NCBI GenBank assembly: GCA_937880705.1
Contig: CALGRZ010000009.1
Coordinates: 1 to 29,893, forward strand
From: an uncultured Alistipes sp.
GTDB taxonomy: Bacteria; Bacteroidota; Bacteroidia; Bacteroidales; Rikenellaceae
DNA length: 29,893 bases
Direction: 5' to 3'
Part shown: positions 22,107 to 29,817 of the stretch, piece after piece
Layout of the letters: every line of letters begins with the position of its first letter
Position numbering within the stretch: the first letter of the stretch is position 1
Notes under the pieces: generated by a model
What the model was told of the DNA's origin: nothing
Databases searched by the model: none
Seen by the model: only the letters and a program-made list of their open reading frames with translations
Program-made: the position numbers and the translations under genes

Positions 22107-23486
22107 CTAAAGCAATCGCTTCACATACTTCAGCCACCTATAGGGCATATACCGAAATGGCAGGTCGAGCCATGTGGGCGATATGAGCATCGAGCGACGA
22201 TGCGAGAAGGCATAGAGCGAGTCACGACCATGGTAACGCCCCATACCCGAGTTGCCGACACCTCCAAAGGGCATATTCTCGTTGGCGATGTGCATAATCA
22301 CATCATTTATGCAGGCACCGCCCGACGAGGTGCGCTCGACAACCGCACGCGCCACACGCTCCTCGGCAAAGACATAGAGGGCCAGAGGCTTCTCGCGCTC
22401 GAGGATAAACTCAACAGCCTCCTCCACGCTGCCCACCTCGACCATAGGCAACACCGGGCCGAAGATCTCCTCCTGCATAACCCTGCTGTGCGGTGCAACG
22501 TCATCCAGCAGCGTGGGCTCGATATATCGCTCCTCGGCCACTACCCTGCCACCAAGGCGCACACGTCCCTCGGCGATATAGCTACTCACTCGGTCGAAGG
22601 CCCTCGACGACACCATGCGCACATAGTGATCACTGCGCCTTGCATCCTCGCCATGCAGCTCGACAAGAGCCTTGCGGTAGGCCTCCACAAACTGCTCCTT
22701 AACATCTCGGTGTATGAGCAGGTAGTCGGGAGCTATGCACGTCTGCCCGGCATTGAGGGTCTTGCCCCATGCAACACGCTTAGCGGCGATGGCTATATCG
22801 GCCGTTGCATCCACAACGACAGGGCTCTTGCCACCCAACTCGAGGATCACCGGCGTGAGGTTCTCGGCCGCAGCACGCATAACCACCCTACCCAGCTCGG
22901 GAGAGCCGGTGAAGAAGATCACGTCGTATCGTTGGTTGAGCAACGCTCTGTTTACATCACGATTGCCCTGCACCACAGCCACATACTCCTCACTAAAGGT
23001 GTCGCGGATAAGCCTCTCGAGCACCTCTGCAACGTGTGGCACATAGGGCGAGGGCTTCAGCACTGCGGTACACCCCGCACCGATAGCACCCACCAGAGGG
23101 TTGAGCAGCAGCTGCATGGGGTAGTTCCAAGGGGCAATGATAAGGCTCACACCCAGCGGCTCGGTGATAATACCGCTCTTTGAGGGCATCAGCTTCAGTG
23201 GCGTACGCTTCTTCGAGAGCGATGCCCAGCCGCGCAGATGCTTAAGGAAGTTATCAATCTCGGCCAGCACGATGCTTATCTCGGTGAGGTATGCCTCCTC
23301 GTACGACTTGTGCAGATCGACATAAAGGGCATCGACAATGGCCTGCTCGTGGCGAACAATAGCCTCACGCAGCCGCTTAAGCTGCTCCAGACGGAACTCC
23401 ACAGGTCGCGTTGCGCCACTACGGAAGTAGCTGCGCTGCGCCTCAACAATTGCACTAATGCGGTCGGTAGATGAATTTGCAATCAT
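22107..23486 (-). CDS. NAD(P)-dependent aldehyde dehydrogenase, class 3-like
   Basis: 459 residues from the ATG at 23486 (MIANSSTDR); a GTG at 23495 would add three residues. Aldehyde dehydrogenases oxidise aldehydes to acids with NAD(P). The general-base glutamate is in LELGGKSPVV, the nucleophilic cysteine in NAGQTCIAPDYLL, and the cofactor-binding loop in FFTGSPELGR. The short length and absence of an N-terminal extension match the class 3/fatty-aldehyde branch. The basic aromatic C-terminus (LPFRYMPYRWLKYVKRLL) may touch the membrane. It is single-gene, with its promoter at 23508-23538. Likely role: detoxifying fatty or lipid-derived aldehydes, inferred from the subfamily. Confidence 0.92.
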   Translation of the reverse strand: MIANSSTDRISAIVEAQRSYFRSGATRPVEFRLEQLKRLREAIVRHEQAIVDALYVDLHKSYEEAYLTEISIVLAEIDNFLKHLRGWASLSKKRTPLKLMPSKSGIITEPLGVSLIIAPWNYPMQLLLNPLVGAIGAGCTAVLKPSPYVPHVAEVLERLIRDTFSEEYVAVVQGNRDVNRALLNQRYDVIFFTGSPELGRVVMRAAAENLTPVILELGGKSPVVVDATADIAIAAKRVAWGKTLNAGQTCIAPDYLLIHRDVKEQFVEAYRKALVELHGEDARRSDHYVRMVSSRAFDRVSSYIAEGRVRLGGRVVAEERYIEPTLLDDVAPHSRVMQEEIFGPVLPMVEVGSVEEAVEFILEREKPLALYVFAEERVARAVVERTSSGGACINDVIMHIANENMPFGGVGNSGMGRYHGRDSLYAFSHRRSMLISPTWLDLPFRYMPYRWLKYVKRLL

Positions 23487-23507
23487 ATTACTCACATTTT
23501 CTACCTA

Positions 23508-23538
23508 CAAAGGTATCTATTGTTTGTAACATTTCAAA
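23508..23538 (-). promoter_or_regulatory. Promoter of the aldehyde dehydrogenase gene
   Basis: TTTG (23538-23535), 19 nt, TACCTTTG (23515-23508) on the minus strand. The start site near 23501 gives a leader of about 15 nt to the ATG at 23486. Confidence 0.65.
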
Positions 23539-23558
23539 ACTCTTGCCTGAAATTTCGA

Positions 23559-23650
23559 GATAGCAGGTTGCCACGGGGTAAACGTCGGCCGCGCTAATGC
23601 CCATCAAGTCCTATCCAGCCCTATCGAGTCCTATTGACTGCGCAAAAAAA
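23559..23650. repeat. Intergenic repeat element, copy B (core and right array only)
   Basis: Core ATAGCAGGTTGCCACGGGGT and GTCGGCCGCGCTAATGCCC (23560-23602), then 10-bp units of the CTATCnAGTC type and GACTGCGCAAAA. It lacks the left array of copies A and C. It is immediately followed by copy C, and the cores start 189 nt apart. Confidence 0.75.
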
Positions 23651-23832
23651 ACAGATAGGACAAGTAGGACGGAATAGGAAGAGATAGGAAGAGATAGGAA
23701 GAGATAGGACTAAATAGGAAGAAATAGGATGAGTAGGAGGAGATAGGGATAGCATGTTGCTACCGGGTAAACGTCGGCCGCGCTAATGCCCATCAAGTCC
23801 TATCAAGTCCTATCAAGTCCTATTCGACTGCG
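23651..23832. repeat. 10-bp-periodic intergenic repeat element, copy C
   Basis: Left array: about ten 10-bp units (23651-23750), mostly GAGATAGGAA. Core: ATAGCATGTTGCTACCGGGT and GTCGGCCGCGCTAATGCCC (23749-23791). Right array: exact 10-bp repeats TATCAAGTCC (about 23791-23822), then CGACTGCG. Copy C and copy B together fill most of the 387-nt gap between the aldehyde dehydrogenase gene and tRNA-Asp. Confidence 0.8.
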
Positions 23833-23840
23833 TCACAGGC

Positions 23841-23877
23841 ACAAAACAAAAAAAAGGATGACCTTACGATCATCCTT
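23841..23877 (-). terminator. Terminator of tRNA-Asp
   Basis: AAGGATGA (23854-23861) and TCATCCTT (23870-23877) form the stem. The minus strand then reads a U-rich tract (complement of ACAAAACAAAAAA). Located directly downstream of the tRNA. Confidence 0.85.
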
Positions 23878-23879
23878 CT

Positions 23880-23956
23880 TGGCGGTGCGTAGGGGACTCG
23901 AACCCCTGACCCCGTGCGTGACAGGCACGTATTCTAACCAGCTGAACTAACGCACC
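23880..23956 (-). tRNA. tRNA-Asp (anticodon GTC), CCA encoded
   Basis: Reading the minus strand from 23956: acceptor arm GGTGCGT pairs with ACGCACC, D-arm GTTCAGCTGGTTAGAAT, anticodon stem CGTGC/GCACG around CTGTCAC (anticodon GTC), and T-arm AGGGG-TTCGAGT-CCCCT. The discriminator is G and CCA is encoded at 23882-23880. The cloverleaf is complete. It decodes GAC and GAU. Promoter at 24004-24034 and terminator at 23841-23877 make it a stand-alone unit. Confidence 0.97.
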
Positions 23957-24003
23957 AAAGTTTAGAACTCTGCTATCGTTCGGTTTTCCTCTCGATTGCG
24001 ATG

Positions 24004-24034
24004 CAAAGGTACTACATTTTTTTAAACCTGCAAA
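24004..24034 (-). promoter_or_regulatory. Promoter of tRNA-Asp
   Basis: TTTG (24034-24031), 19 nt, TACCTTTG (24011-24004) on the minus strand; start site near 23997, about 41 nt before the mature tRNA. Confidence 0.65.
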
Positions 24035-24064
24035 TATTTTCGTACTTTTTTTTGAAGAAAAATA

Positions 24065-24598
24065 TCATTTTTTGAAGAACGAAAACTGCACACTTCCATA
24101 ACTCCTTATCTGCCAAAAGTTTGGATGATCAGAAAAATCTCTATCCTTGGAGTGCTCAAAGATCAATATTCCATTCTCTCGAAGCAGATCTCGCTCAAAG
24201 ACGAGCTTTATAACCTCCTCGCTACCCTCCAAGTCGTAGGGAGCATCCGAGAAGATCAGGTCAAATTGCTTGGCACAACTCTTCAGATAGAGGAATACGT
24301 TAGCCTTAACAGCGTAGAAATTGTCGAACTTAAGCTCGCGCGCCGTCTGGCGTATAAAGTTATGGTGTACGCCATTCACCTCCACAGAGGTCACACTGCG
24401 AGCCTCACGCGAGGCAAACTCATAGCTTATAGAGCCTGTGCCGGAGAAGAGGTCGAGTACATCCAGCTCCTCGATATCCACAAGGTTGACAAGGACATTA
24501 AATAGGTTCTCCTTGGCAAAATCGGTCGTGGGGCGTGCCCTCAAGTTGCGAGGCGGCACAATGGTGCGCCCGCGATATCTTCCACTTATAATTCGCAT
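24065..24598 (-). CDS. rsmD: 16S rRNA (guanine966-N2)-methyltransferase
   Basis: 177 residues of RsmD, which methylates G966 of 16S rRNA using S-adenosylmethionine. The family start MRIISGRYRGRTIVPP is present, RPTTDFAKENLFNVL follows, the SAM-binding motif is VLDLFSGTGSISYEFASR, and the N6/N2-type catalytic motif is SDAPYD, a variant of the usual DPPY. Length is normal. Its start overlaps the end of the upstream DUF3822-like gene by 13 nt, so they are translationally coupled. Confidence 0.93.
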   Translation of the reverse strand: MRIISGRYRGRTIVPPRNLRARPTTDFAKENLFNVLVNLVDIEELDVLDLFSGTGSISYEFASREARSVTSVEVNGVHHNFIRQTARELKFDNFYAVKANVFLYLKSCAKQFDLIFSDAPYDLEGSEEVIKLVFERDLLRENGILIFEHSKDRDFSDHPNFWQIRSYGSVQFSFFKK

Positions 24599-25164
24599 TG
24601 CTTAACCTCGTTAAAAAGTCTCTTACATACGTTCATCAACGTCACACTACCTCCGGCAACATACGCACTTATATTATATATATGGTATACCCTATTCAGC
24701 ATCTCGAGGTAGTAGTATATGTCAGCCTCGGTGACAGCCTCCATAGCCTCGGCAAGCTGCAAGCCATCGTTGAAGATGCGCACATAGAGCACACCCTCGA
24801 CAAGCGACAGCACAACGCCTCGTTTGACATCCACAGCGCGATTTAGCGGTGAGCTATAGACGAGGCTATGCGCCACCGTGCGCAGTGCAGCATCGCAGCT
24901 CTCATCTACGGCCATCACTGCCACCATGCCGTCTACGGCCTCGGTAGCTACGGCGAGCTGCCCTATGCGCGGAGCAAGGCCCACTGCGGCGAGGTGCGAG
25001 GCAAGGTCGGCCACGTCGAGAGCCTCCGAGGGTACCAGCGTGGTGCAGGGTGTAGGCAGCAGCGCGACGACATCTGCGCCACGGAGAGCCTCACGGCCTT
25101 CAGTCGAAAAAGAGTGTCCACCCAACGGCAGTTGAATGGACACCTTATCACGTTTGGTTGACAT
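24586..25164 (-). CDS. DUF3822-like conserved Bacteroidota protein
   Basis: 192 residues from MSTKRDKVSIQLPLGGHSFS (25164). A longer in-frame reading from 25281 runs through the upstream gene and is rejected. The protein resembles DUF3822, a family of uncharacterised proteins that in Bacteroidota commonly sits just upstream of rsmD (recalled, not checked). The SLPLGGHSFS-type start, VDESCDAALRTVAHSLVYSS and the ASKHA-like alternating hydrophobic pattern (DGMVAVMAVDE, VLSLVEGVLYVRIFN) suggest an actin/Hsp70-like ATPase fold; that fold is only an inference. It starts 4 nt after the upstream gene ends and overlaps rsmD, giving a tight three-gene operon. Confidence 0.75.
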   Translation of the reverse strand: MSTKRDKVSIQLPLGGHSFSTEGREALRGADVVALLPTPCTTLVPSEALDVADLASHLAAVGLAPRIGQLAVATEAVDGMVAVMAVDESCDAALRTVAHSLVYSSPLNRAVDVKRGVVLSLVEGVLYVRIFNDGLQLAEAMEAVTEADIYYYLEMLNRVYHIYNISAYVAGGSVTLMNVCKRLFNEVKQCEL

Positions 25165-25168
25165 AGCG

Positions 25169-25960
25169 TTACTCTGCGCCACCACCGCTCCAGTTACCAG
25201 CCTCGTTGGTAGGCTCCTCAAGGCTACCGAAGGTAACACCGAAGAACTCAAGGTTGAGCTCGATGGGGTGAGCCTCACCAATCATATATCTCTTCTCCCT
25301 GGTGATTGCAGTCTTCAGACCATCAGCCTTCATCTTCTTCATGTTCTCGCTGGCCTCCGAGTGGTTAACGAAGGTCTGGAACTTCTCATCCATCTTGTTC
25401 CAGAAGTCCTGGTTGTAGGTATCGGTGTCGATGAACCATACATAGGGGGCGTGGCAACGGATGAGGTGGGTCTTGTAGGTACCGATCTCGTATGAAGCGG
25501 TATCGAGCAAGAACTCCTTTTTATCGGTGAAGGGTACATAGCGCAGGTTGCGGATATGCTCCTCATCAAGACGGCAGTTACCCAGAGCGTCATCGAAGAG
25601 GGTATCGCGGGCAGCTACAGCAAGTACACGCTCGTTCTTCCAATTCTTATCCTTGCGCAGCTCGGCGAGGATAGCGGCATTCTCGAGGTTGTTCTCATCG
25701 TAGATCTGGCTACGATACTCGATAGTACCATTGAGTGCGAAGTCGATAAGCTCGTCCCAGTTGGTGGTGAACTTCTTCGCAGGATTAGCATCGCGGTAGG
25801 CCTGCACCAGGGGGATGATATACTTCTCGGCCTCAATAACAGCCGCCTCACGCTGGTCGAAGTGTGTCTCGAACTTAACGGGAGTCTCAATCATCTTAAA
25901 GTTCCAGTAGACCAAACCAATGATGGCTACAAGCAATAAAATCTGCAATACTCTTTTCAT
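25169..25960 (-). CDS. Membrane-anchored protein of unknown function
   Basis: 263 residues. A hydrophobic N-terminal helix (MKRVLQILLLVAIIGLVYW) is followed directly by charged residues with no lipobox, so it is probably a single membrane anchor with a periplasmic body. The body is soluble and mixed alpha/beta, with LDEEHIRNLRYVPFTDKKEFLL, VWFIDTDTYNQDFWNKMDEKF and an EEPTNEAGNWSGGGAE tail. I do not recognise a family. The context is the head of the operon with the DUF3822-like gene and rsmD, divergent from the helicase, which suggests a conserved Bacteroidota neighbourhood but gives no function. Confidence 0.7.
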   Translation of the reverse strand: MKRVLQILLLVAIIGLVYWNFKMIETPVKFETHFDQREAAVIEAEKYIIPLVQAYRDANPAKKFTTNWDELIDFALNGTIEYRSQIYDENNLENAAILAELRKDKNWKNERVLAVAARDTLFDDALGNCRLDEEHIRNLRYVPFTDKKEFLLDTASYEIGTYKTHLIRCHAPYVWFIDTDTYNQDFWNKMDEKFQTFVNHSEASENMKKMKADGLKTAITREKRYMIGEAHPIELNLEFFGVTFGSLEEPTNEAGNWSGGGAE

Positions 25961-25976
25961 TTTGATTATTTGTTAT

Positions 25977-25984
25977 TAAGTTTG
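25977..25984 (+). promoter_or_regulatory. -7 element of the helicase promoter
   Basis: TAAGTTTG on the + strand, 34 nt before the helicase ATG. No well-placed TTG upstream, so support is partial. Confidence 0.4.
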
Positions 25985-26018
25985 TATCGGTTTTAATAGT
26001 TATAACACCGGCCGCACT

Positions 26019-27443
26019 ATGCTTAACACACATATTACGCATCAAATTTACGCAAAAATCTCGTTTGAAGCAACAAATAATCAAAAAAAAATTATAGAAA
26101 AGTTATCCGATTGGCTGGCAGACGATGATTTCAGACGTATTTTTCTGCTCAACGGCTATGCAGGTACAGGCAAGACGACCATCATAGCGGCACTTGTAGC
26201 AGCACTCAAGGAGCTGGGCATCAAGCCAATACTTCTCGCACCCACGGGACGTGCCGCCAAGGTGCTCACACGCTATGCCAACCAGACGGCATACACCATC
26301 CACAAAAAGATATATCGCGAACGCACCATGGCCGACTACGAGTCGAAGTTCTCGCTGGATTACAACCGCGAGAAGGGCGCAGTGTTCATCGTCGACGAGG
26401 CCTCGATGCTCTCCACCGCCTCGGCCGAGGGTGCTGTGTTTGGCTCGGGCAACCTGCTCGACGACCTGGTGCAGTATGTGCGCAGTGGCAAGCAGTGCAG
26501 GCTGATGCTCGTGGGCGACGATGCGCAGCTACCTCCCGTAGGTGACGACTACAGCCCCGCACTCGACCCCTCGGAGCTACTACCCTACGGCGACGTGGAG
26601 TATGCCACCATGGACGAGGTGGTGCGCCAAAGTCAGGACTCGGGCATACTCTTCAACGCCACGATGTTGCGCTGCATGCTCGAGAACCGCATCTACAAAA
26701 CCCCGCGTTTCGACCTGTCGAAGAGCGACTTTAGGCGCGTGCAAGGCTCGGAGCTTATGGAGGAGTTACAAGATTGCTACGATAGATATGGCCGCGATGA
26801 GACCATTGTCATCACCCGCTCCAACAAGCGAGCCAACCGATACAACGAGGGCATACGTCGCTACACCCTCTCGGCCGAGGAGGAGATCGAGAGTGGCGAC
26901 ATGCTCATGGTCGTTAAGAACAACTACTTCTTTGCCGAGCGCGACGAGCAGACACCCATGAGCTTCATTGCCAACGGCGATGTAGCCCGCCTCAAGCGCA
27001 TACGCCGCTTCGAGGAGTTTTATGGCTTCCGCTTTGTGGATGCCACGGTGAGCTTTCCCGACTACGACGACTACGAGATGCAGGTCAAGCTGCTCATGAA
27101 CACCCTGGCCTCGGAGTCACCATCGCTCACGCGCGACGAGAGCCGACAGCTCTTCTTCGAGGTGGAGAAGGACTACGAGGATATCAAGTCTAAAGCGAAG
27201 AGGTACAGGGCCATACGCGAGAACGAGCACTTCAACGCCCTGCAAATCAAGTTTGCCTACGCCGTCACATGTCATAAGGCGCAGGGCGGACAGTGGAAGG
27301 CGGTATTTATCGACCGTTGCATCTTTGGCGACGAGCCCATGACCAAGGATATGTTGCGCTGGTTGTACACAGCCATCACCCGCGCCACGGAGCGTGTCTA
27401 CCTGGTCAACTTCGACGACAGCTTCTTTGACCCCACGGAGTAA
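26019..27443 (+). CDS. RecD-like superfamily 1 DNA helicase
   Basis: 474 residues, an AAA/SF1 helicase related to RecD and Dda that unwinds DNA with ATP. Walker A GYAGTGKT is at 46-53, APTGRAAKV (motif Ia) at about 74-82, Walker B FIVDEASM near 123-130, GDDAQLPPVG (motif III) near 166-175, and the C-terminal YAVTCHKAQGGQWKAVFID (motif V region) and LYTAITRATERVYLV (motif VI). There is no N-terminal RecD2 helix-hairpin-helix domain, so it is the short Bacteroidota form. The start MLNTHITHQIYAKI fits its homologues. Its 5' end overlaps the minus-strand promoter of the divergent operon. Likely role: DNA repair or replication support. Confidence 0.9.
   Translation: MLNTHITHQIYAKISFEATNNQKKIIEKLSDWLADDDFRRIFLLNGYAGTGKTTIIAALVAALKELGIKPILLAPTGRAAKVLTRYANQTAYTIHKKIYRERTMADYESKFSLDYNREKGAVFIVDEASMLSTASAEGAVFGSGNLLDDLVQYVRSGKQCRLMLVGDDAQLPPVGDDYSPALDPSELLPYGDVEYATMDEVVRQSQDSGILFNATMLRCMLENRIYKTPRFDLSKSDFRRVQGSELMEELQDCYDRYGRDETIVITRSNKRANRYNEGIRRYTLSAEEEIESGDMLMVVKNNYFFAERDEQTPMSFIANGDVARLKRIRRFEEFYGFRFVDATVSFPDYDDYEMQVKLLMNTLASESPSLTRDESRQLFFEVEKDYEDIKSKAKRYRAIRENEHFNALQIKFAYAVTCHKAQGGQWKAVFIDRCIFGDEPMTKDMLRWLYTAITRATERVYLVNFDDSFFDPTE
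26044..26073 (-). promoter_or_regulatory. Promoter of the 25960 operon, inside the helicase 5' end
   Basis: TTG (26073-26071), 19 nt, TAAATTTG (26051-26044) on the minus strand. It lies within helicase codons 9-19, so the divergent promoters overlap; the leader would be about 77 nt. Confidence 0.5.
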
Positions 27444-27446
27444 AGC

Positions 27447-27488
27447 ATCGGGGCTTATCCAACTTTTTAAGGTTGAATAAGCCCCGAT
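27447..27488. terminator. Bidirectional terminator between helicase and deoD
   Basis: ATCGGGGCTTAT (27447-27458) pairs perfectly with ATAAGCCCCGAT (27477-27488), with CAAC/GTTG closing further inside. Located between convergent genes. Confidence 0.85.
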
Positions 27489-27509
27489 ATTGTGAGCTAC
27501 GACCGATCG

Positions 27510-28223
27510 TTAGATGATGTCGAAGGCTATCTTCATCATATTTGTGAACGATGTCTGACGCTCCTCGGCCGAGCATGCCGTGCCGTGCACCAGCGAGTCC
27601 GAGATGGTGCAGATGCAGAGTGCGCTCTTACCTGCACGGGCAGCATTCATATAGAGTGCCGTGGCCTCCATCTCTACGGCCAGCACACCCATCTTCTGCC
27701 ACTTCTTCCACTCGTCGGCACTGTCGCCATAGAATACGTCGCTGGCGAGGATGTTACCTACCCTATAGCCTATACCAAGCTCCTCGGCCTTGGCTGCTGC
27801 GCTACGCAACAACTCGAAGTCGGCGATGGGGGCAAAGGTACCAGGGAGGTCGAACTGACGACCATAGTTGGAGTCTGTGCACGAGCCCATGCCGAAGACC
27901 ACATCACCCAACTTGAGCGAGGGGTCGTAGGCACCTGCCGAGCCACAACGTATGATGCGCTTCACGTCGTAGAAGTTGAAGAGCTCATAGGTGTAGATGC
28001 CGATCGAGGGGATACCCATGCCGTGGCCCTGCACCGATACACGCTTACCCTTGTAGGTACCCGTGAAGCCGAGCATACCGCGCACATTGTTGTACTGCAC
28101 GGGGTTCTCCAAGAAGTTCTCGGCCATGAACTTGGCGCGCAACGGATCACCTGCCATGATCACCTTGTCGGCTATCTCGCCATACTGCGCACCGATGTGG
28201 GGTGTAGGAACTTTACCTGCCAT
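27510..28223 (-). CDS. deoD: Purine nucleoside phosphorylase, DeoD type
   Basis: 237 residues, the usual length for hexameric DeoD-type phosphorylases that split (deoxy)purine nucleosides to base and (deoxy)ribose 1-phosphate for salvage. The N-terminus [25 protein letters not shown] carries the phosphate-site glycine/arginine, and [35 protein letters not shown] (purine/ribose site) and TISDSLVHG (catalytic Asp) are all present. Transcribed alone from 28267-28297, divergent from the desulfidase gene. Confidence 0.96.
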   Translation of the reverse strand: MAGKVPTPHIGAQYGEIADKVIMAGDPLRAKFMAENFLENPVQYNNVRGMLGFTGTYKGKRVSVQGHGMGIPSIGIYTYELFNFYDVKRIIRCGSAGAYDPSLKLGDVVFGMGSCTDSNYGRQFDLPGTFAPIADFELLRSAAAKAEELGIGYRVGNILASDVFYGDSADEWKKWQKMGVLAVEMEATALYMNAARAGKSALCICTISDSLVHGTACSAEERQTSFTNMMKIAFDII

Positions 28224-28266
28224 AATCTTATATATTTTGGTTATTAATACTTCATGTTAAACTATG

Positions 28267-28297
28267 CGAAGGTACGCATAAAGGCTCAAATTACAAA
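28267..28297 (-). promoter_or_regulatory. Promoter of deoD
   Basis: TTTG (28297-28294), 19 nt, TACCTTCG (28274-28267) on the minus strand, the TTCG variant of the -7 element. Leader about 37 nt. Confidence 0.6.
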
Positions 28298-28345
28298 CTT
28301 TTTCAACCAAAAATTTTGCCCTATCTAAAAAAATCGGGCCACTAT

Positions 28346-28376
28346 TTTGCGGTTTTACATAAAATGTGTATCTTCG
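28346..28376 (+). promoter_or_regulatory. Promoter of the cysteine desulfidase-like gene
   Basis: TTTG (28346-28349), 19 nt, TATCTTCG (28369-28376), again the TTCG variant. Leader about 40 nt to the ATG at 28422. Confidence 0.6.
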
Positions 28377-28421
28377 TATGATTAAACTTTTGTTAGTGAC
28401 CGAATCTAAAATCTAACCTAT

Positions 28422-29729
28422 ATGAATTGTCCCTTTAGTGCAGAGCAGCGCAAAGATATCATTGCGCTCATGAATCGCGAGATTGTCCCCGCCATAGGCT
28501 GTACCGAGCCTATCGCCGTGGCATTGTGTGTAGCCAAGGCCACCGAGACTCTCGGCTGCCGTCCCGAGCGCATCGAGGCACGTTTGAGTGCCAATATTCT
28601 CAAAAATGCTATGGGCGTGGGTATCCCCGGCACCGGCATGACCGGTCTGCCTATCGCCATGGCTTTGGGTGCCCTTGTTGGTCGCTCGGAGTATGAGCTG
28701 GAGGTGCTCAAGGATGCTGACGAGGCTGCCGTTGAGCAGGGTCGTCGCTATATCGACGAGAAGCGCATCTCGGTAGATTTGAAGTACAACATCACCGAGA
28801 AGCTATACATCGAGATTGAGGTCTTTGCAGGCGGTGCCAACGCCCTGGCCATAATCTCGGGCGGTCACACACGCTTTGTGCATGTGGCACGCTGTGGCGA
28901 GGTGCTCTTCTCGCTGGAGGGTGACACCACTGCCGAGAGCAACGCCTCGGCCGAGCCGAAGGATCCCGAGCTGACACTGCGCCGTGTGTGGGACTTCGCC
29001 ACGACGGCACCTATCGACGAGTTGCGTTTTATCCTCGAGGCCAAGCGTCTTAACATGAATGCCGCCCACTCCTCGTTGAAGGGCGACTATGGCCACGCCA
29101 TAGGCAAGCTCTTCCGTGCCGAGTCGGAGCGCAACATCATGGGTGATACGCTGCACTGCCAGATCGTAGGTATGACCACCGCAGCGTGTGATGCCCGCAT
29201 GGCAGGTGCCATGATCCCCGTGATGAGTAACTCGGGCTCGGGCAACCAGGGTCTTACCTCTACCGTGCCCGTAGTGGTATATGGCGAGCAGACAGGAGCC
29301 TCGGAGGAGCAGATGATCCGCGCCCTTATCTTGAGCCACCTCACCGTTATATATATTAAGCAGAGCCTCGGCCGTCTGTCGGCACTCTGCGGATGTGTTG
29401 TCGCTGCCACGGGCTCGTGCTGTGGCATCACCTACCTGATGAACGGCTCGTATGACGAGTGCGCCGCAGCGGTGAAGAACATGATTGCCAACCTTACGGG
29501 TATGATCTGTGACGGTGCGAAGCCCTCATGTGCGCTGAAGTGCGCGTCGGGTGTCTCGATGGCCGTACTCTCGGCACTCATGGCCAAGAATGGTCGCTGC
29601 GTGAAGTCTGTCGAGGGTATCATCGACAACGACGTAGACAAGTCTATACGCAACCTCACGGATATCGGCCGTGATGCGATGACTCACACCGATGCGATGA
29701 TCCTGCGCATCATGACATCGAAGTGCTAA
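28422..29729 (+). CDS. L-cysteine desulfidase family protein (CyuA/YhaM, UPF0597; serine-dehydratase-alpha-like)
   Basis: 435 residues, full length for the family. These oxygen-sensitive [4Fe-4S] enzymes release hydrogen sulfide from L-cysteine (pyruvate and ammonia are the other products) and are related to iron-sulfur L-serine dehydratase. Cluster and active-site regions are visible: PAIGCTEPIAVAL near residue 26, MSNSGSGNQGLTST near 265, LCGCVVAATGSCCGI near 320 and MICDGAKPSCALK near 360. The three cysteine-bearing regions match those expected for the cluster. In gut anaerobes the role would be cysteine degradation and sulfide production; serine as substrate is not excluded. It is monocistronic with a perfect terminator. 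Confidence 0.9.
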   Translation: MNCPFSAEQRKDIIALMNREIVPAIGCTEPIAVALCVAKATETLGCRPERIEARLSANILKNAMGVGIPGTGMTGLPIAMALGALVGRSEYELEVLKDADEAAVEQGRRYIDEKRISVDLKYNITEKLYIEIEVFAGGANALAIISGGHTRFVHVARCGEVLFSLEGDTTAESNASAEPKDPELTLRRVWDFATTAPIDELRFILEAKRLNMNAAHSSLKGDYGHAIGKLFRAESERNIMGDTLHCQIVGMTTAACDARMAGAMIPVMSNSGSGNQGLTSTVPVVVYGEQTGASEEQMIRALILSHLTVIYIKQSLGRLSALCGCVVAATGSCCGITYLMNGSYDECAAAVKNMIANLTGMICDGAKPSCALKCASGVSMAVLSALMAKNGRCVKSVEGIIDNDVDKSIRNLTDIGRDAMTHTDAMILRIMTSKC

Positions 29730-29750
29730 TCGATTGAGGTGATATTCAAA

Positions 29751-29792
29751 ACCGAGAGCCTGTCTAACAGCGTTGTTAGACAGGCTCTCGGT
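29751..29792. terminator. Perfect 19-bp bidirectional terminator
   Basis: The arms at 29751-29769 and 29774-29792 pair perfectly across 19 bp around GCGT. It separates the convergent desulfidase-like gene and the zinc-ribbon gene below. Confidence 0.88.
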
Positions 29793-29817
29793 TTGTTATG
29801 TGGCCAATAGCGCGGGG

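Noticed and set aside
23646..23832. The 10-bp repeat arrays as a CRISPR array.
   Set aside because: Units are 10 bp without spacers of constant length, and there are no cas genes.
26000..26020. Resemblance of CGGCCGCACTATG near the helicase start, and of GTCGGCTTCGCGCTA at the IdeS-like gene ends (about 1915 and 4175), to the core of the intergenic repeat.
   Set aside because: Matches are about 11-13 nt without the periodic arms; could be chance in moderately GC-rich sequence.
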